The translations under genes were made by a program, and so were the position numbers. Shown here piece by piece: positions 15,430-23,447 of a DNA stretch of 64,000 bases. The first letter of the stretch is position 1. Each line of letters starts with the position of its first letter. Source of the DNA: Pseudomonas sp. CROZ-RG-20F-R04-15 (GTDB lineage Bacteria > Pseudomonadota > Gammaproteobacteria > Pseudomonadales > Pseudomonadaceae); assembly GCF_022662375.1 (NCBI RefSeq), contig NZ_JAKNQL010000002.1:1-64000 (forward strand), written 5' to 3'. The notes under the pieces were generated by a model. The model was not told the DNA's origin. It searched no databases and saw only the letters and a program-made list of their open reading frames with translations.

Positions 15430-18324
15430 TTATTGGCAAGCTTCGCAATCCGGCTCGTCGATCGCGCAAGCCTTTGGCACTGGTGCTGGACCGGCAGGAG
15501 CCGCCAGAACCGAATCGTCGCCGTGGTTGCCGCCGCTGGAAACAGCGTTCAGCTTGCCGGTGTTGATGGTCGACTTCTCGGTGCTGGTCGCGGCCAGGGC
15601 ACGGAGGTAGTAAGTGGTTTTCAGACCACGGTACCAGGCCATGCGGTAGGTCACGTCGAGCTTCTTGCCCGATGCACCGGCGATGTACAGGTTCAGCGAC
15701 TGGGCCTGGTCGATCCACTTCTGACGACGGCTGGCGGCGTCAACGATCCACTTGGTGTCCACTTCGAACGCGGTTGCGTAGAGCTCTTTGAGTTCTTGCG
15801 GGATGCGCTCGATCTGCTGAACCGAACCGTCGTAGTACTTCAGGTCGTTGATCATGACCGAGTCCCACAGACCGCGAGCTTTCAGGTCGCGAACCAGGTA
15901 CGGGTTGATCACGGTGAATTCGCCCGACAGGTTCGATTTCACATACAGGTTCTGGTAGGTCGGTTCGATCGACTGCGAGACGCCAGTGATGTTGGCGATG
16001 GTCGCGGTCGGTGCGATGGCCATGATGTTGGAGTTACGAATGCCTTTCTGTACACGGGCGCGAACCGGTGCCCAGTCGAGGGATTCGTTCAGGTCAACGT
16101 CGATGTACTTCTGGCCACGTTGCTCGATCAGGATCTGTTGCGAATCCAGTGGCAGGATGCCTTTGGACCACAGCGAGCCCTGGAACGTCTCGTACGCGCC
16201 ACGCTCGTCAGCCAGGTCGCAGGAGGCCTGGATCGCGTAGTAGCTGACCGCTTCCATCGACTTGTCGGCGAACTCGACGGCAGCGTCGGAACCGTAAGGG
16301 ATGTGCTGCAGGTACAGCGCGTCCTGGAAGCCCATGATGCCCAGACCGACCGGACGGTGCTTGAAGTTGGAGTTCTTCGCTTGTGGCACCGAGTAGTAGT
16401 TGATGTCGATAACGTTATCGAGCATGCGTACGGCGGTGTTCACGGTGCGTTCCAGCTTGGCGGTGTCCAGCTTGCCATCCACGATGTGGTTCGGCAGGTT
16501 GATCGAGCCCAGGTTGCAAACGGCGATCTCGTCCTTGTTGGTGTTCAAGGTGATTTCGGTGCACAGGTTCGAGCTGTGAACCACGCCGACGTGCTGCTGC
16601 GGGCTGCGCAGGTTGCACGGGTCTTTGAAGGTCAGCCACGGGTGCCCGGTTTCAAACAGCATGGACAGCATTTTGCGCCACAGGTCTTTGGCCTGGATGG
16701 TCTTGAACAGTTTGACCTTGCCTGGGTATTCGGTCAGGGCTTCGTAGTACTCGTAGCGCTCTTCGAAGGCTTTACCGGTCAGGTCGTGCAGGTCCGGCAC
16801 TTCGGATGGCGAGAACAGGGTCCACTTGCCGTCATCGAAGACACGCTTCATGAACAGGTCAGGGATCCAGTTGGCGGTGTTCATGTCGTGGGTACGACGA
16901 CGGTCATCACCGGTGTTCTTGCGCAGTTCGATGAACTCTTCGATGTCCATGTGCCAGGTTTCCAGGTAGGCACACACAGCGCCTTTGCGCTTGCCACCCT
17001 GGTTAACGGCTACAGCGGTGTCGTTCACCACTTTCAGGAACGGCACAACGCCTTGCGACTTGCCGTTGGTGCCTTTGATGTACGAACCCAGAGCGCGAAC
17101 AGGCGTCCAGTCGTTGCCCAGGCCGCCAGCAAATTTCGACAACATGGCGTTGTCGTGGATCGCGTGGTAGATGCCCGACAGGTCATCCGGCACGGTGGTC
17201 AGGTAGCAGCTCGACAGCTGTGGACGCAGGGTACCGGCGTTGAACAGGGTCGGGGTCGACGACATGTAGTCGAAGGACGACAGCAGGTTGTAGAACTCGA
17301 TCGCACGGTCTTCTTTGTGCTTCTCTTCGATCGCCAGGCCCATGGCCACGCGCATGAAGAAGATCTGCGGCAGTTCGAAACGCACGCCATCCTTGTGGAT
17401 GAAGTAACGGTCGTACAGGGTCTGAAGGCCCAGGTAGGTGAATTGCTGATCGCGCTCGTGGTTGATCGCCTTGCCCAGTTTTTCCAGGTCGAAGGAGGCC
17501 AGCACAGGGTTCAGCAGTTCGAACTCGATACCTTTGGCGATGTAGGCCGGCAGTGCCTTGGCGTACAGGTCGGCCATTTCGTGGTGAGTGGCGCTTTCGG
17601 CCACACCGAGGAAACCCAGACCTTCGGCACGCAGGGTGTCCATCAGCAGGCGGGCGGTCACGAACGAGTAGTTCGGCTCACGCTCGACCAGCGTACGAGC
17701 GGTCATCACCAGGGCGGTGTTGACGTCGGTCAGGGCCACGCCGTCATAGAGGTTTTTCAGGGTTTCGCGCTGGATCAGGTCGCCGTCGACTTCTTCCAGA
17801 CCTTCGCACGCTTCGGTGACGATGGTGTTCAGGCGGCCCATGTCCAGCGGCGCCAGGCTACCGTCAACACGGGTGATGCGGATCGACGGGTGAGCGTTGA
17901 CTGCTTCTTCGGCCGGGGCGTGGGCAGCACGTTCTTTCGAACGACCGTCACGGTAGATCACGTAGTCACGCGCGACTTTCTGCTCGCCGGCACGCATCAG
18001 GGCCAGTTCGACCTGGTCCTGGATTTCTTCGATGTGGATGGTGCCACCCGATGGCATGCGACGCTTGAAGGTTGCGGTGACCTGTTCGGTCAGACGGGCA
18101 ACGGTGTCGTGGATTCGCGACGAAGCGGCAGCGGTGCCGCCCTCAACTGCGAGAAACGCTTTGGTGATAGCGACGGTGATCTTGTCATCGGTGTAAGGAA
18201 CGACAGTGCCATTACGCTTGATCACGCGCAGTTGACCAGGCGCGGTGGCTGCCAGATCCGAATTCGAATCGGCGGCCTGCGGCAAGGTGCCCTGCGGGTT
18301 CTCGCGAGTTGTGTCGGTTTGCAT
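15430..18324 (-). CDS. nrdA: Class Ia ribonucleoside-diphosphate reductase alpha subunit NrdA
   Basis: The 964-residue enzyme reduces ribonucleoside diphosphates to deoxyribonucleotides together with NrdB. It has two consecutive ATP-cone regulatory domains (residues about 32-123 and 147-232), as reported for P. aeruginosa NrdA. The active site is intact: C373 (LSSCYL), N586-x-C588-x-E590 (NLCTE) and C603 (AVCNL). The mobile C-terminal cysteine pair is in DCEACQ. The ATG at 18324 has GGAG about 7 nt upstream; an in-frame GTG at 18336 overlaps that site and is less likely. nrdB, which normally follows, is absent from this window. A long minus-strand leader precedes it. Confidence 0.96.
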   Translation of the reverse strand: MQTDTTRENPQGTLPQAADSNSDLAATAPGQLRVIKRNGTVVPYTDDKITVAITKAFLAVEGGTAAASSRIHDTVARLTEQVTATFKRRMPSGGTIHIEEIQDQVELALMRAGEQKVARDYVIYRDGRSKERAAHAPAEEAVNAHPSIRITRVDGSLAPLDMGRLNTIVTEACEGLEEVDGDLIQRETLKNLYDGVALTDVNTALVMTARTLVEREPNYSFVTARLLMDTLRAEGLGFLGVAESATHHEMADLYAKALPAYIAKGIEFELLNPVLASFDLEKLGKAINHERDQQFTYLGLQTLYDRYFIHKDGVRFELPQIFFMRVAMGLAIEEKHKEDRAIEFYNLLSSFDYMSSTPTLFNAGTLRPQLSSCYLTTVPDDLSGIYHAIHDNAMLSKFAGGLGNDWTPVRALGSYIKGTNGKSQGVVPFLKVVNDTAVAVNQGGKRKGAVCAYLETWHMDIEEFIELRKNTGDDRRRTHDMNTANWIPDLFMKRVFDDGKWTLFSPSEVPDLHDLTGKAFEERYEYYEALTEYPGKVKLFKTIQAKDLWRKMLSMLFETGHPWLTFKDPCNLRSPQQHVGVVHSSNLCTEITLNTNKDEIAVCNLGSINLPNHIVDGKLDTAKLERTVNTAVRMLDNVIDINYYSVPQAKNSNFKHRPVGLGIMGFQDALYLQHIPYGSDAAVEFADKSMEAVSYYAIQASCDLADERGAYETFQGSLWSKGILPLDSQQILIEQRGQKYIDVDLNESLDWAPVRARVQKGIRNSNIMAIAPTATIANITGVSQSIEPTYQNLYVKSNLSGEFTVINPYLVRDLKARGLWDSVMINDLKYYDGSVQQIERIPQELKELYATAFEVDTKWIVDAASRRQKWIDQAQSLNLYIAGASGKKLDVTYRMAWYRGLKTTYYLRALAATSTEKSTINTGKLNAVSSGGNHGDDSVLAAPAGPAPVPKACAIDEPDCEACQ

Positions 18325-18341
18325 GGGTGTCTCCACGTTCT

Positions 18342-18530
18342 CTATGTTTGTTTGGGCACCATCACGGTGCCCACCGTTCCGTCCTGAAGCACTACAACCG
18401 GCACGCGCCGGGCATAACGACTTCGGGACAGTTCAGGAAGAGGGCCTTGTGAGCGCCGCTTCCATGCCGAAGTCTTCGGTTCACGCGATACGCGTATCAC
18501 CGCATTCCTTTCGGGGAGCAGTTTCGCCAC
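18342..18530 (-). CDS. Uncertain leader ORF upstream of nrdA
   Basis: A minus-strand frame encoding 62 residues (AKLLPERNAVIRVSREPK... ending VMVPKQT) stops 15 nt before the nrdA ATG. It would start at GTG 18530 without a convincing ribosome-binding site. The same frame is open without a stop for over 100 codons, back to about 18680, but contains no ATG. Another frame is open for about 55 codons over the same region. It could be a leader peptide, a remnant, or chance in a structured leader. The product is very basic and is not recognised. Confidence 0.25.
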   Translation of the reverse strand: MAKLLPERNAVIRVSREPKTSAWKRRSQGPLPELSRSRYARRVPVVVLQDGTVGTVMVPKQT

Positions 18531-18687
18531 TGCAACACCCGTACCGTAAACGCCGTGATCGGCGCAAAAACGGTAGCCATCCGCAGGCGCGGTTTGGGCT
18601 TTCGAAAATACGTTTGGTTCAACCCGACAATGGCAATAAAAAGCCTTGAATTCACTGCCGGGTTTGTGTTTGGTTTTTTAGCGTCAA

Positions 18688-18752
18688 ACCCTACATGTAG
18701 GGTTTTTTTGCGCTCGGGCTACAAGATAATGCGTTTCAGGGGGGGATTGCAA
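18688..18752 (-). promoter_or_regulatory. Probable nrdA promoter with a pair of NrdR boxes
   Basis: ACCCTACATGTAGGGT at 18688-18703 is a perfect palindrome matching 12 of 16 positions of the NrdR-box consensus ACACWATATATWGTGT. A second, weaker match (11 of 16) is at 18719-18734. Their centres are 31 bp apart, the spacing known for NrdR box pairs. On the minus strand a candidate promoter, TTGCAA (18752-18747) and TATCTT (18728-18723) with an 18-bp spacer, places the second box over the -10. The palindrome and following T7 run could instead be read as a terminator, but no plus-strand gene precedes it. Confidence 0.6.
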
Positions 18753-18761
18753 CGTACTACC

Positions 18762-18770
18762 TGTGGATAA
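18762..18770. promoter_or_regulatory. Consensus DnaA box upstream of nrdA
   Basis: TGTGGATAA is the exact complement of the DnaA box TTATCCACA. It lies about 10 bp upstream of the candidate nrdA -35 element. In E. coli DnaA binds upstream of nrdAB and links its expression to replication, so the same control is plausible here. Confidence 0.6.
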
Positions 18771-19030
18771 GCCTGTGCGTAAATTGTGTAAGAAACTTCG
18801 AAAATGCGTGTAGGCCGCGAACCTGCTGAGCTAGACCGTCCGTCACTGTTTTTTCACCGGGAAAAACGCTTCAGCGGATTTTTAAGGGCGCGAACCCTAT
18901 CACAAAAAACCGCCGTGTCCGAACGCATTTACCGACTTGTGTTCTGGCTGTACGCCGTTTATACAATCGGGCCATGCGCAGGCATCTTTATCCTCCCGAA
19001 ACATGACAAAAAGACGGGAGAATCAAAAAA

Positions 19031-19120
19031 TGTGGGAGCGAGCCTGCTCGCGAAGACGTCGGCAGGTTCAGCATCAATGTCGGCTGATCCAACGCTTTCG
19101 CGAGCAGGCTCGCTCCCACA
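19031..19120. repeat. REP pair upstream of the RstA-like regulator
   Basis: Two inverted copies of the GTGGGAGCGAGCCTGCTCGC motif flank about 45 bp. The pair ends 62 bp before the start codon of the next gene and therefore lies in or just above its promoter region. The rest of 18771-19181 holds no other recognisable feature. Confidence 0.9.
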
Positions 19121-19181
19121 GATTTGTACTGAGTCAGATGGTTCGTCCTTTATTAATAACAATAGAAAGCAGAGGTCACCG

Positions 19182-19904
19182 GTGGAGCAACAAGCCTTTC
19201 AGGTATTGATCGTCGAGGATGATCAGCGACTGGCCGAACTGACGCGTGACTACCTGCAAGCCAATGGATTGCGCGTGGATATCGAAGGCAACGGTGCGCT
19301 GGCGGCGGCGCGGATCATCAAGGAGCAGCCGGATCTGGTGATCCTCGACCTGATGTTGCCCGGCGAAGATGGCCTGAGCATTTGCCGCAAGGTGCGCAAC
19401 CAGTACGAGGGGCCGATTCTGATGCTCACCGCACGCACCGACGATGCCGATCAGATTCAGGGGCTTGACCTCGGTGCCGACGATTACGTGTGCAAACCGG
19501 TGCGCCCACGCCTGTTGCTGGCGCGGATTCAGGCGTTGCTGCGACGCAGCGACACACCTGAGCCGGTCGCCGAAAAATCCCGCCGTCTGCAGTTCGGCCC
19601 GCTGGTGGTGGACAACGCCCTGCGCGAAGCGTGGCTGAGCGACAACGGCATCGAGCTGACCAGCGCCGAATTCGACCTGCTCTGGCTGCTGGTGTCCAAC
19701 GCCGGGCGGATTCTGTCGCGCGAAGAAATTTTCACTGCCCTGCGCGGCATCGGTTATGACGGCCAGGACCGTTCGATCGATGTGCGCATTTCGCGCATTC
19801 GCCCGAAAATCGGCGACGACCCCGACCATCCGCGCCTGATCAAGACCATCCGCAGCAAAGGTTATCTGTTCGTTCCTGAAGCCTGCGTAGACCTGCCGCT
19901 GTGA
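19182..19904 (+). CDS. OmpR-family response regulator, RstA-like
   Basis: The 240-residue protein has a receiver domain (acidic residues E12-D13-D14, phospho-acceptor D56, conserved K in CKPV) and a C-terminal winged-helix DNA-binding domain (LTSAEFDLLWLLVSNAGRILSREEIF, SIDVRISRIRPKIGDD). It resembles RstA and the P. aeruginosa regulator next to nrdA (PA1157). The start is GTG at 19182 with AGAGG 6 nt upstream; the open frame extends to 18804 but crosses the REP pair. The kinase gene starts within its last codons (GTGA overlap at 19901-19904). Confidence 0.88.
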   Translation: MEQQAFQVLIVEDDQRLAELTRDYLQANGLRVDIEGNGALAAARIIKEQPDLVILDLMLPGEDGLSICRKVRNQYEGPILMLTARTDDADQIQGLDLGADDYVCKPVRPRLLLARIQALLRRSDTPEPVAEKSRRLQFGPLVVDNALREAWLSDNGIELTSAEFDLLWLLVSNAGRILSREEIFTALRGIGYDGQDRSIDVRISRIRPKIGDDPDHPRLIKTIRSKGYLFVPEACVDLPL

Positions 19905-21511
19905 ACTCGATCTTCCTGCGCATCTACGGCGGCATGTGCGCGGCGCTGATTCTGGTGGCGGTGCTCGGCGTGCTGGCGCTCAACCTGCTCAATCAGGTGC
20001 GCAGCGAGCAATATCGCGAGCGCCTCGCGCACGGCACGTTTTCGCTGATGGCCGGCAACCTGCAACCGATGAACGAAACCGAGCGCCATCGTGCGCTGCT
20101 GGTGTGGGAGCGTTTGCTGGGGATTCCGCTGGCACTGAAAAAGTTTGCCGAGACCGATCTTGATCTGTCCCAGCGCACCCGCGTGCAGCGTGGCCAGGCG
20201 CTGGTCGAGCAGACCGGGCCGCACGCAGCGAAAGTCTATCGAATGGTCAGCGACAAAGAGCAGCTTGTGCTGGTAGGGGAAGTGCAGCAGATCAGCGAGC
20301 AACTGGCCCGCGCGACCATTTACCTGCTGGCCGATGAACTGGTGCGCGTGCCGGTTGGCGAGCAGCCCAAGCGCCTCGCACAGATAAAGGACGAGAAGGG
20401 CTTCGGTTTCGATCTGCGCCTGGTCACGGTGAACGACGCCGACATGGACGAAGACCAGAGCCGCCGCGTGGCCGAAGGCGACACGGTGATGGCATTGGGC
20501 AAGGGCGGCGACTCGATCCGCGTCTTTGCCGGGATGGTCGGCACGCCATGGGTGCTGGAGATCGGGCCGCTGTATCAGATGAACCCGTATCCGCCGGAAT
20601 GGCTGGTGCTGATTGCCGCGCTCGGCCTGACCCTGATCGGCCTGATTGTTTATCTGCTGGTGCGTCAGCTCGAGCGCCGTTTACGCGGCCTCGAAGCAGC
20701 GGCCACGCGGATTGCCAAGGGCAGTCTGGAAACCCGTGTGCCGGCACGCGGTGCTGACTCGGTCGGGCGTCTGGCGGCGGCGTTCAACGGCATGGCCGAG
20801 CACTTGCAACAGTTGCTGGCGATCCAGCGCGAACTGGTGCGCGCGGTGTCCCATGAGTTGCGCACACCGGTGGCACGCCTGCGCTTCGGCCTGGAAATGA
20901 TCGGCTCGGCGACCACCCCGCAAGCGCTGGAGAAGTACCGCGAGGGCATGGATCACGACATCGAAGACCTCGATAAGCTGGTCGATGAAATGCTCACCTA
21001 TGCGCGGCTGGAGCAGGGCTCGCCGGCGCTGACGTTTCAGCGCATCGATCTGGATGCGCTGGTCAATCAGGTGATTGACGAGTTGGCACCGCTGCGCGCC
21101 GAAGTCACGGTCCAGCGTGGTTTATGCCTTTCCGCCGCCGATAACGATGATGCCTGGGTCGAGGCCGAGCCGCGTTATCTGCACCGGGCGTTGCAGAATC
21201 TGGTGAGCAACGCCATGCGCCACGCACGCTCGAAGGTGACGGTGAGTTATCAGGTCGGGCAATTGCGCTGCCGCGTCGACATCGAGGACGACGGGCCGGG
21301 TGTGCCGGAGGTGGCGTGGGAGCGGATTTTCACGCCGTTTCTGCGTCTGGACGACAGTCGAACGCGGGCGTCGGGTGGGCATGGCCTGGGCCTGTCGATT
21401 GTGCGGCGGATCATCCACTGGCATGACGGCCGGGCGATCATTGGCAAGAGCAAGAGTCTGGGTGGGGCTTGCTTTAGCTTGAGTTGGCCGAGGAATCAGG
21501 AACGCCGGTAA
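19901..21511 (+). CDS. Sensor histidine kinase, RstB-like
   Basis: The 536-residue inner-membrane kinase has a membrane segment at residues about 8-30, a periplasmic region of roughly 200 residues, a second segment near residue 245, a HAMP domain (LERRLRGLEAAATRIAKGSLETRVPARG), a dimerisation domain with the phospho-acceptor in VSHELRTPVARLRFGLEM, and a HATPase domain with NLVSNAMRHA, DDGPGV and GHGLGLSIV. The start is GTG at 19901 overlapping the regulator's stop. It resembles RstB; its signal is not evident. Confidence 0.88.
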   Translation: MNSIFLRIYGGMCAALILVAVLGVLALNLLNQVRSEQYRERLAHGTFSLMAGNLQPMNETERHRALLVWERLLGIPLALKKFAETDLDLSQRTRVQRGQALVEQTGPHAAKVYRMVSDKEQLVLVGEVQQISEQLARATIYLLADELVRVPVGEQPKRLAQIKDEKGFGFDLRLVTVNDADMDEDQSRRVAEGDTVMALGKGGDSIRVFAGMVGTPWVLEIGPLYQMNPYPPEWLVLIAALGLTLIGLIVYLLVRQLERRLRGLEAAATRIAKGSLETRVPARGADSVGRLAAAFNGMAEHLQQLLAIQRELVRAVSHELRTPVARLRFGLEMIGSATTPQALEKYREGMDHDIEDLDKLVDEMLTYARLEQGSPALTFQRIDLDALVNQVIDELAPLRAEVTVQRGLCLSAADNDDAWVEAEPRYLHRALQNLVSNAMRHARSKVTVSYQVGQLRCRVDIEDDGPGVPEVAWERIFTPFLRLDDSRTRASGGHGLGLSIVRRIIHWHDGRAIIGKSKSLGGACFSLSWPRNQERR

Positions 21512-21536
21512 GGTTTGTGGTGGCTGTGATGCCGCC

Positions 21537-21602
21537 TTCGCGAGCAGGCTCGCTCCCACAGGGGAATGCATTTCAAAATATGGGAGCGAGCCTGCTCGCG
21601 AA
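21537..21602. repeat. REP pair, short-spacer form
   Basis: TTCGCGAGCAGGCTCGCTCC is followed 30 bp later by the inverse GGGAGCGAGCCTGCTCGCGA. In this arrangement the REPs face the opposite way to the 85-95 bp form, and the centre contains GGGGAATGCATTTC. It lies between the convergent ends of the RstB-like gene and pcpS. Confidence 0.9.
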
Positions 21603-21628
21603 GAGGACTGAACAGACGCTGAAAGATT

Positions 21629-22363
21629 TCAGGCCTGAATGCTGACCAGACTCAACAACTGCCCATCCTGCACCCCGAACTGCGCATCAAGTTCAGTGCC
21701 GTTGCGCCATTCGGCAGACAAGTCCGTCAACAGCCGCAACCTCACTTGGCCCGCTTCAGTCCACTCCAGCACTTCAGCATGCTCGAAGTAAAAGCGCTGC
21801 TGCACAATCGGGTACAGCGCCTTGAACAGACTTTCTTTCACCGAAAACGTCAGGGTTACCCACAACGCCAACCGATCCCGCGAGGCGGCCGTCATGCGCT
21901 GCATTTCAGGTGGCGTCAGAATCTCTCCAGCCAGGCGCTCGGCGCGTTCGGTGTTGAGCAGGTTTTCCAGATCCATGCCCAAACCGCGCCAGTGTTGCTT
22001 GTTGGCGACAATCGCTGCCGCGCGTCCGGTGCTGTGAGTGATCGAGCCGCAGATGTGTGCTGGCCATATCGGCGCGCGATCTGCACCGATCGCCGGAACC
22101 ACGCCGCTGCCTTCCAATTGCTGCAACGCCGCCCGGGCGCAGATCCGTCCGGCGAGAAATTCCGCCTGACGCTTGGCCACCGAACGCTGAATGCTCGGCG
22201 GCGCAACCACGGCGCTGCGTTGAAAATCATCGCCAAGCAGTTGAGCGGGATCGAAGTGGGTGCTGAGCAGCACGGTGTCGGCCAATACCGTCGGCAACGG
22301 CCAGTGGCTGTCGAGCGCGGTGCAGCAGGCGGGGAGGGTGGGGGTGAGATTCATGGCAGGCAT
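21629..22363 (-). CDS. pcpS: 4'-phosphopantetheinyl transferase PcpS
   Basis: The 244-residue enzyme transfers phosphopantetheine from CoA to acyl and peptidyl carrier proteins. It shows the Sfp/EntD-type motifs GMDLENLL and SVKESLFKALYP and a preceding SITHSTG segment, and closely follows my recollection of P. aeruginosa PcpS, the single such enzyme serving both fatty-acid and siderophore carriers there. The start is placed at the ATG at 22363 (MPAMNLTP) by analogy with MRAMNDR of PcpS; the ATG at 22354 is the alternative. Neither has a strong ribosome-binding site. The frame to 22405 would overlap the palindromic repeat. Confidence 0.9.
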   Translation of the reverse strand: MPAMNLTPTLPACCTALDSHWPLPTVLADTVLLSTHFDPAQLLGDDFQRSAVVAPPSIQRSVAKRQAEFLAGRICARAALQQLEGSGVVPAIGADRAPIWPAHICGSITHSTGRAAAIVANKQHWRGLGMDLENLLNTERAERLAGEILTPPEMQRMTAASRDRLALWVTLTFSVKESLFKALYPIVQQRFYFEHAEVLEWTEAGQVRLRLLTDLSAEWRNGTELDAQFGVQDGQLLSLVSIQA

Positions 22364-22393
22364 TTTGCCGGTTAGTCGGGCCGAGGTCGAGAT

Positions 22394-22500
22394 GATCGTT
22401 CCCACGCTCTGCGTGGGAATGCCTCAATGGACGCTCTGCGTCCGCTTTGGGACGCAGAGCGTCCCGGGCTGTATTCCTTTGCTGCGCGTGGGAACGATCA
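22394..22500. repeat. Palindromic repeat (GATCGTTCCCACGC...GCGTGGGAACGATC)
   Basis: The outer arms GATCGTTCCCACGC (22394 on) and GCGTGGGAACGATC (ending about 22499) are inverted copies. Inside are two further palindromes: TTCCCACGCTCTGCGTGGGAA, and GGACGCTCTGCGTCC with GGGACGCAGAGCGTCCC. This nested structure is a second repeat family, distinct from the REPs, and could fold into a long cruciform or hairpin. Confidence 0.85.
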
Positions 22501-22512
22501 GGTGCTGGCGGG

Positions 22513-23304
22513 TCAGTTGAAGATTTTCTGGAAGAACGCTTTCATGTCCGCCCAGGATTTTTCATCCGCGGCCTTGTTGTACCCGATGTCCGGGCCACCG
22601 TGTTCGCCATGGCTCAGGCGATCGGCATCCGGATTGGTGAAACCATGCTTGGCGCCCTCCAGACTGACGAATTTATAGTCAGCCCCGGCCTTGTCCATTT
22701 CTGCCTTGAACGCGGTGACGTTGTCCTGAGTGACCATGCTGTCCAGCGCGCCATGCTCGACCAGGATCTTCGCCTTCACGCTGCCAGGCGTTGCCGGGGT
22801 CTTGGTCGCCAGCGCACCGTGGAAACTCACCACACCCGCCAACGGCTCACCTTGCCGCGCGGCGTTGAGCACCACGCCACCGCCGAAGCAGTAACCGATA
22901 GCCGCGATTTTATTCACGTCGGTCTGTGCTTGTTTCTTCAGCAAGTTCAGCCCCGCCTCGAAACGTTTACTGGATGCGGCGGCATCCTGGGTCGCCGCCT
23001 GCATGAACGCCATCGCATCTTTCGGGTGTTCGGTGTTCTTGCCTTCGCCGTACATATCGATCGCCAGAGCGCTGTAGCCGAGTGCGGCGAGATCCCGCGC
23101 GCGGCGCTTGGCGTAGTCGTTCAGCCCCCACCATTCATGCACCACGACGACTCCCGGACGCTTGCCTTTGATGGCGTCGTCGTAGGCGTAGTACCCGATC
23201 AGCTTTGTGCCGTCGGCGCTCTGATAGGGGATTTCTTCAGTCTTGATCGCCGCCTGAGTGAGGCTGCTGACGGCCAGCAAAGTGAGGGCAAGGAACAGGC
23301 GCAT
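22513..23304 (-). CDS. Periplasmic dienelactone hydrolase family protein
   Basis: The 263-residue protein has a signal peptide (MRLFLALTLLAVSSLTQA) and an alpha/beta-hydrolase fold of the dienelactone hydrolase type. The likely triad is C139 (GYCFGGG), D188 and H220 (AKHGFT), and VHEWWGLNDYAKRRARDLA is typical of the family. The natural ester substrate is not evident, and an exported member is probably not part of the chloroaromatic pathway that names the family. It corresponds in position to P. aeruginosa PA1166, next to pcpS. Confidence 0.88.
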   Translation of the reverse strand: MRLFLALTLLAVSSLTQAAIKTEEIPYQSADGTKLIGYYAYDDAIKGKRPGVVVVHEWWGLNDYAKRRARDLAALGYSALAIDMYGEGKNTEHPKDAMAFMQAATQDAAASSKRFEAGLNLLKKQAQTDVNKIAAIGYCFGGGVVLNAARQGEPLAGVVSFHGALATKTPATPGSVKAKILVEHGALDSMVTQDNVTAFKAEMDKAGADYKFVSLEGAKHGFTNPDADRLSHGEHGGPDIGYNKAADEKSWADMKAFFQKIFN

Positions 23305-23350
23305 GGTCGGGTCTCCTTCTCGAAAGTGGTCAAAACAGCCTAGTCGATCT

Positions 23351-23401
23351 TATTCAGGTCAGGTTCAGAGACGGTTCAGGGGCGGTACAGGGGAGGGTCA
23401 G
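23351..23401 (+). promoter_or_regulatory. Five direct repeats at 11-bp period upstream of oprH (probable PhoP operator)
   Basis: TATTCAG, GGTTCAG, GGTTCAG, GGTACAG and GGGTCAG begin at 23351, 23362, 23373, 23384 and 23395, exactly 11 bp apart. Direct hexamer repeats at this period are the binding mode of OmpR-family regulators such as PhoP. The last repeat ends 11 bp before a possible -10 (CATACC, 23413-23418) and 46 bp before the oprH ATG. Confidence 0.8.
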
Positions 23402-23447
23402 TAACCTTGCGCCATACCCAAACAGCACTGTGAAAGAGGAAATACCC

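Noticed and set aside
15406..18387. 993-codon plus-strand open frame opposite nrdA
   Set aside because: It mirrors the codon structure of nrdA on the other strand; GC-rich genes often leave such antisense frames. NrdA motifs make the minus strand the real one.
18781..18800. GacA-type upstream element (TGTAAG-N6-CTTACA)
   Set aside because: TGTAAG is present but the second half reads ACTTCG, so the palindrome fails.
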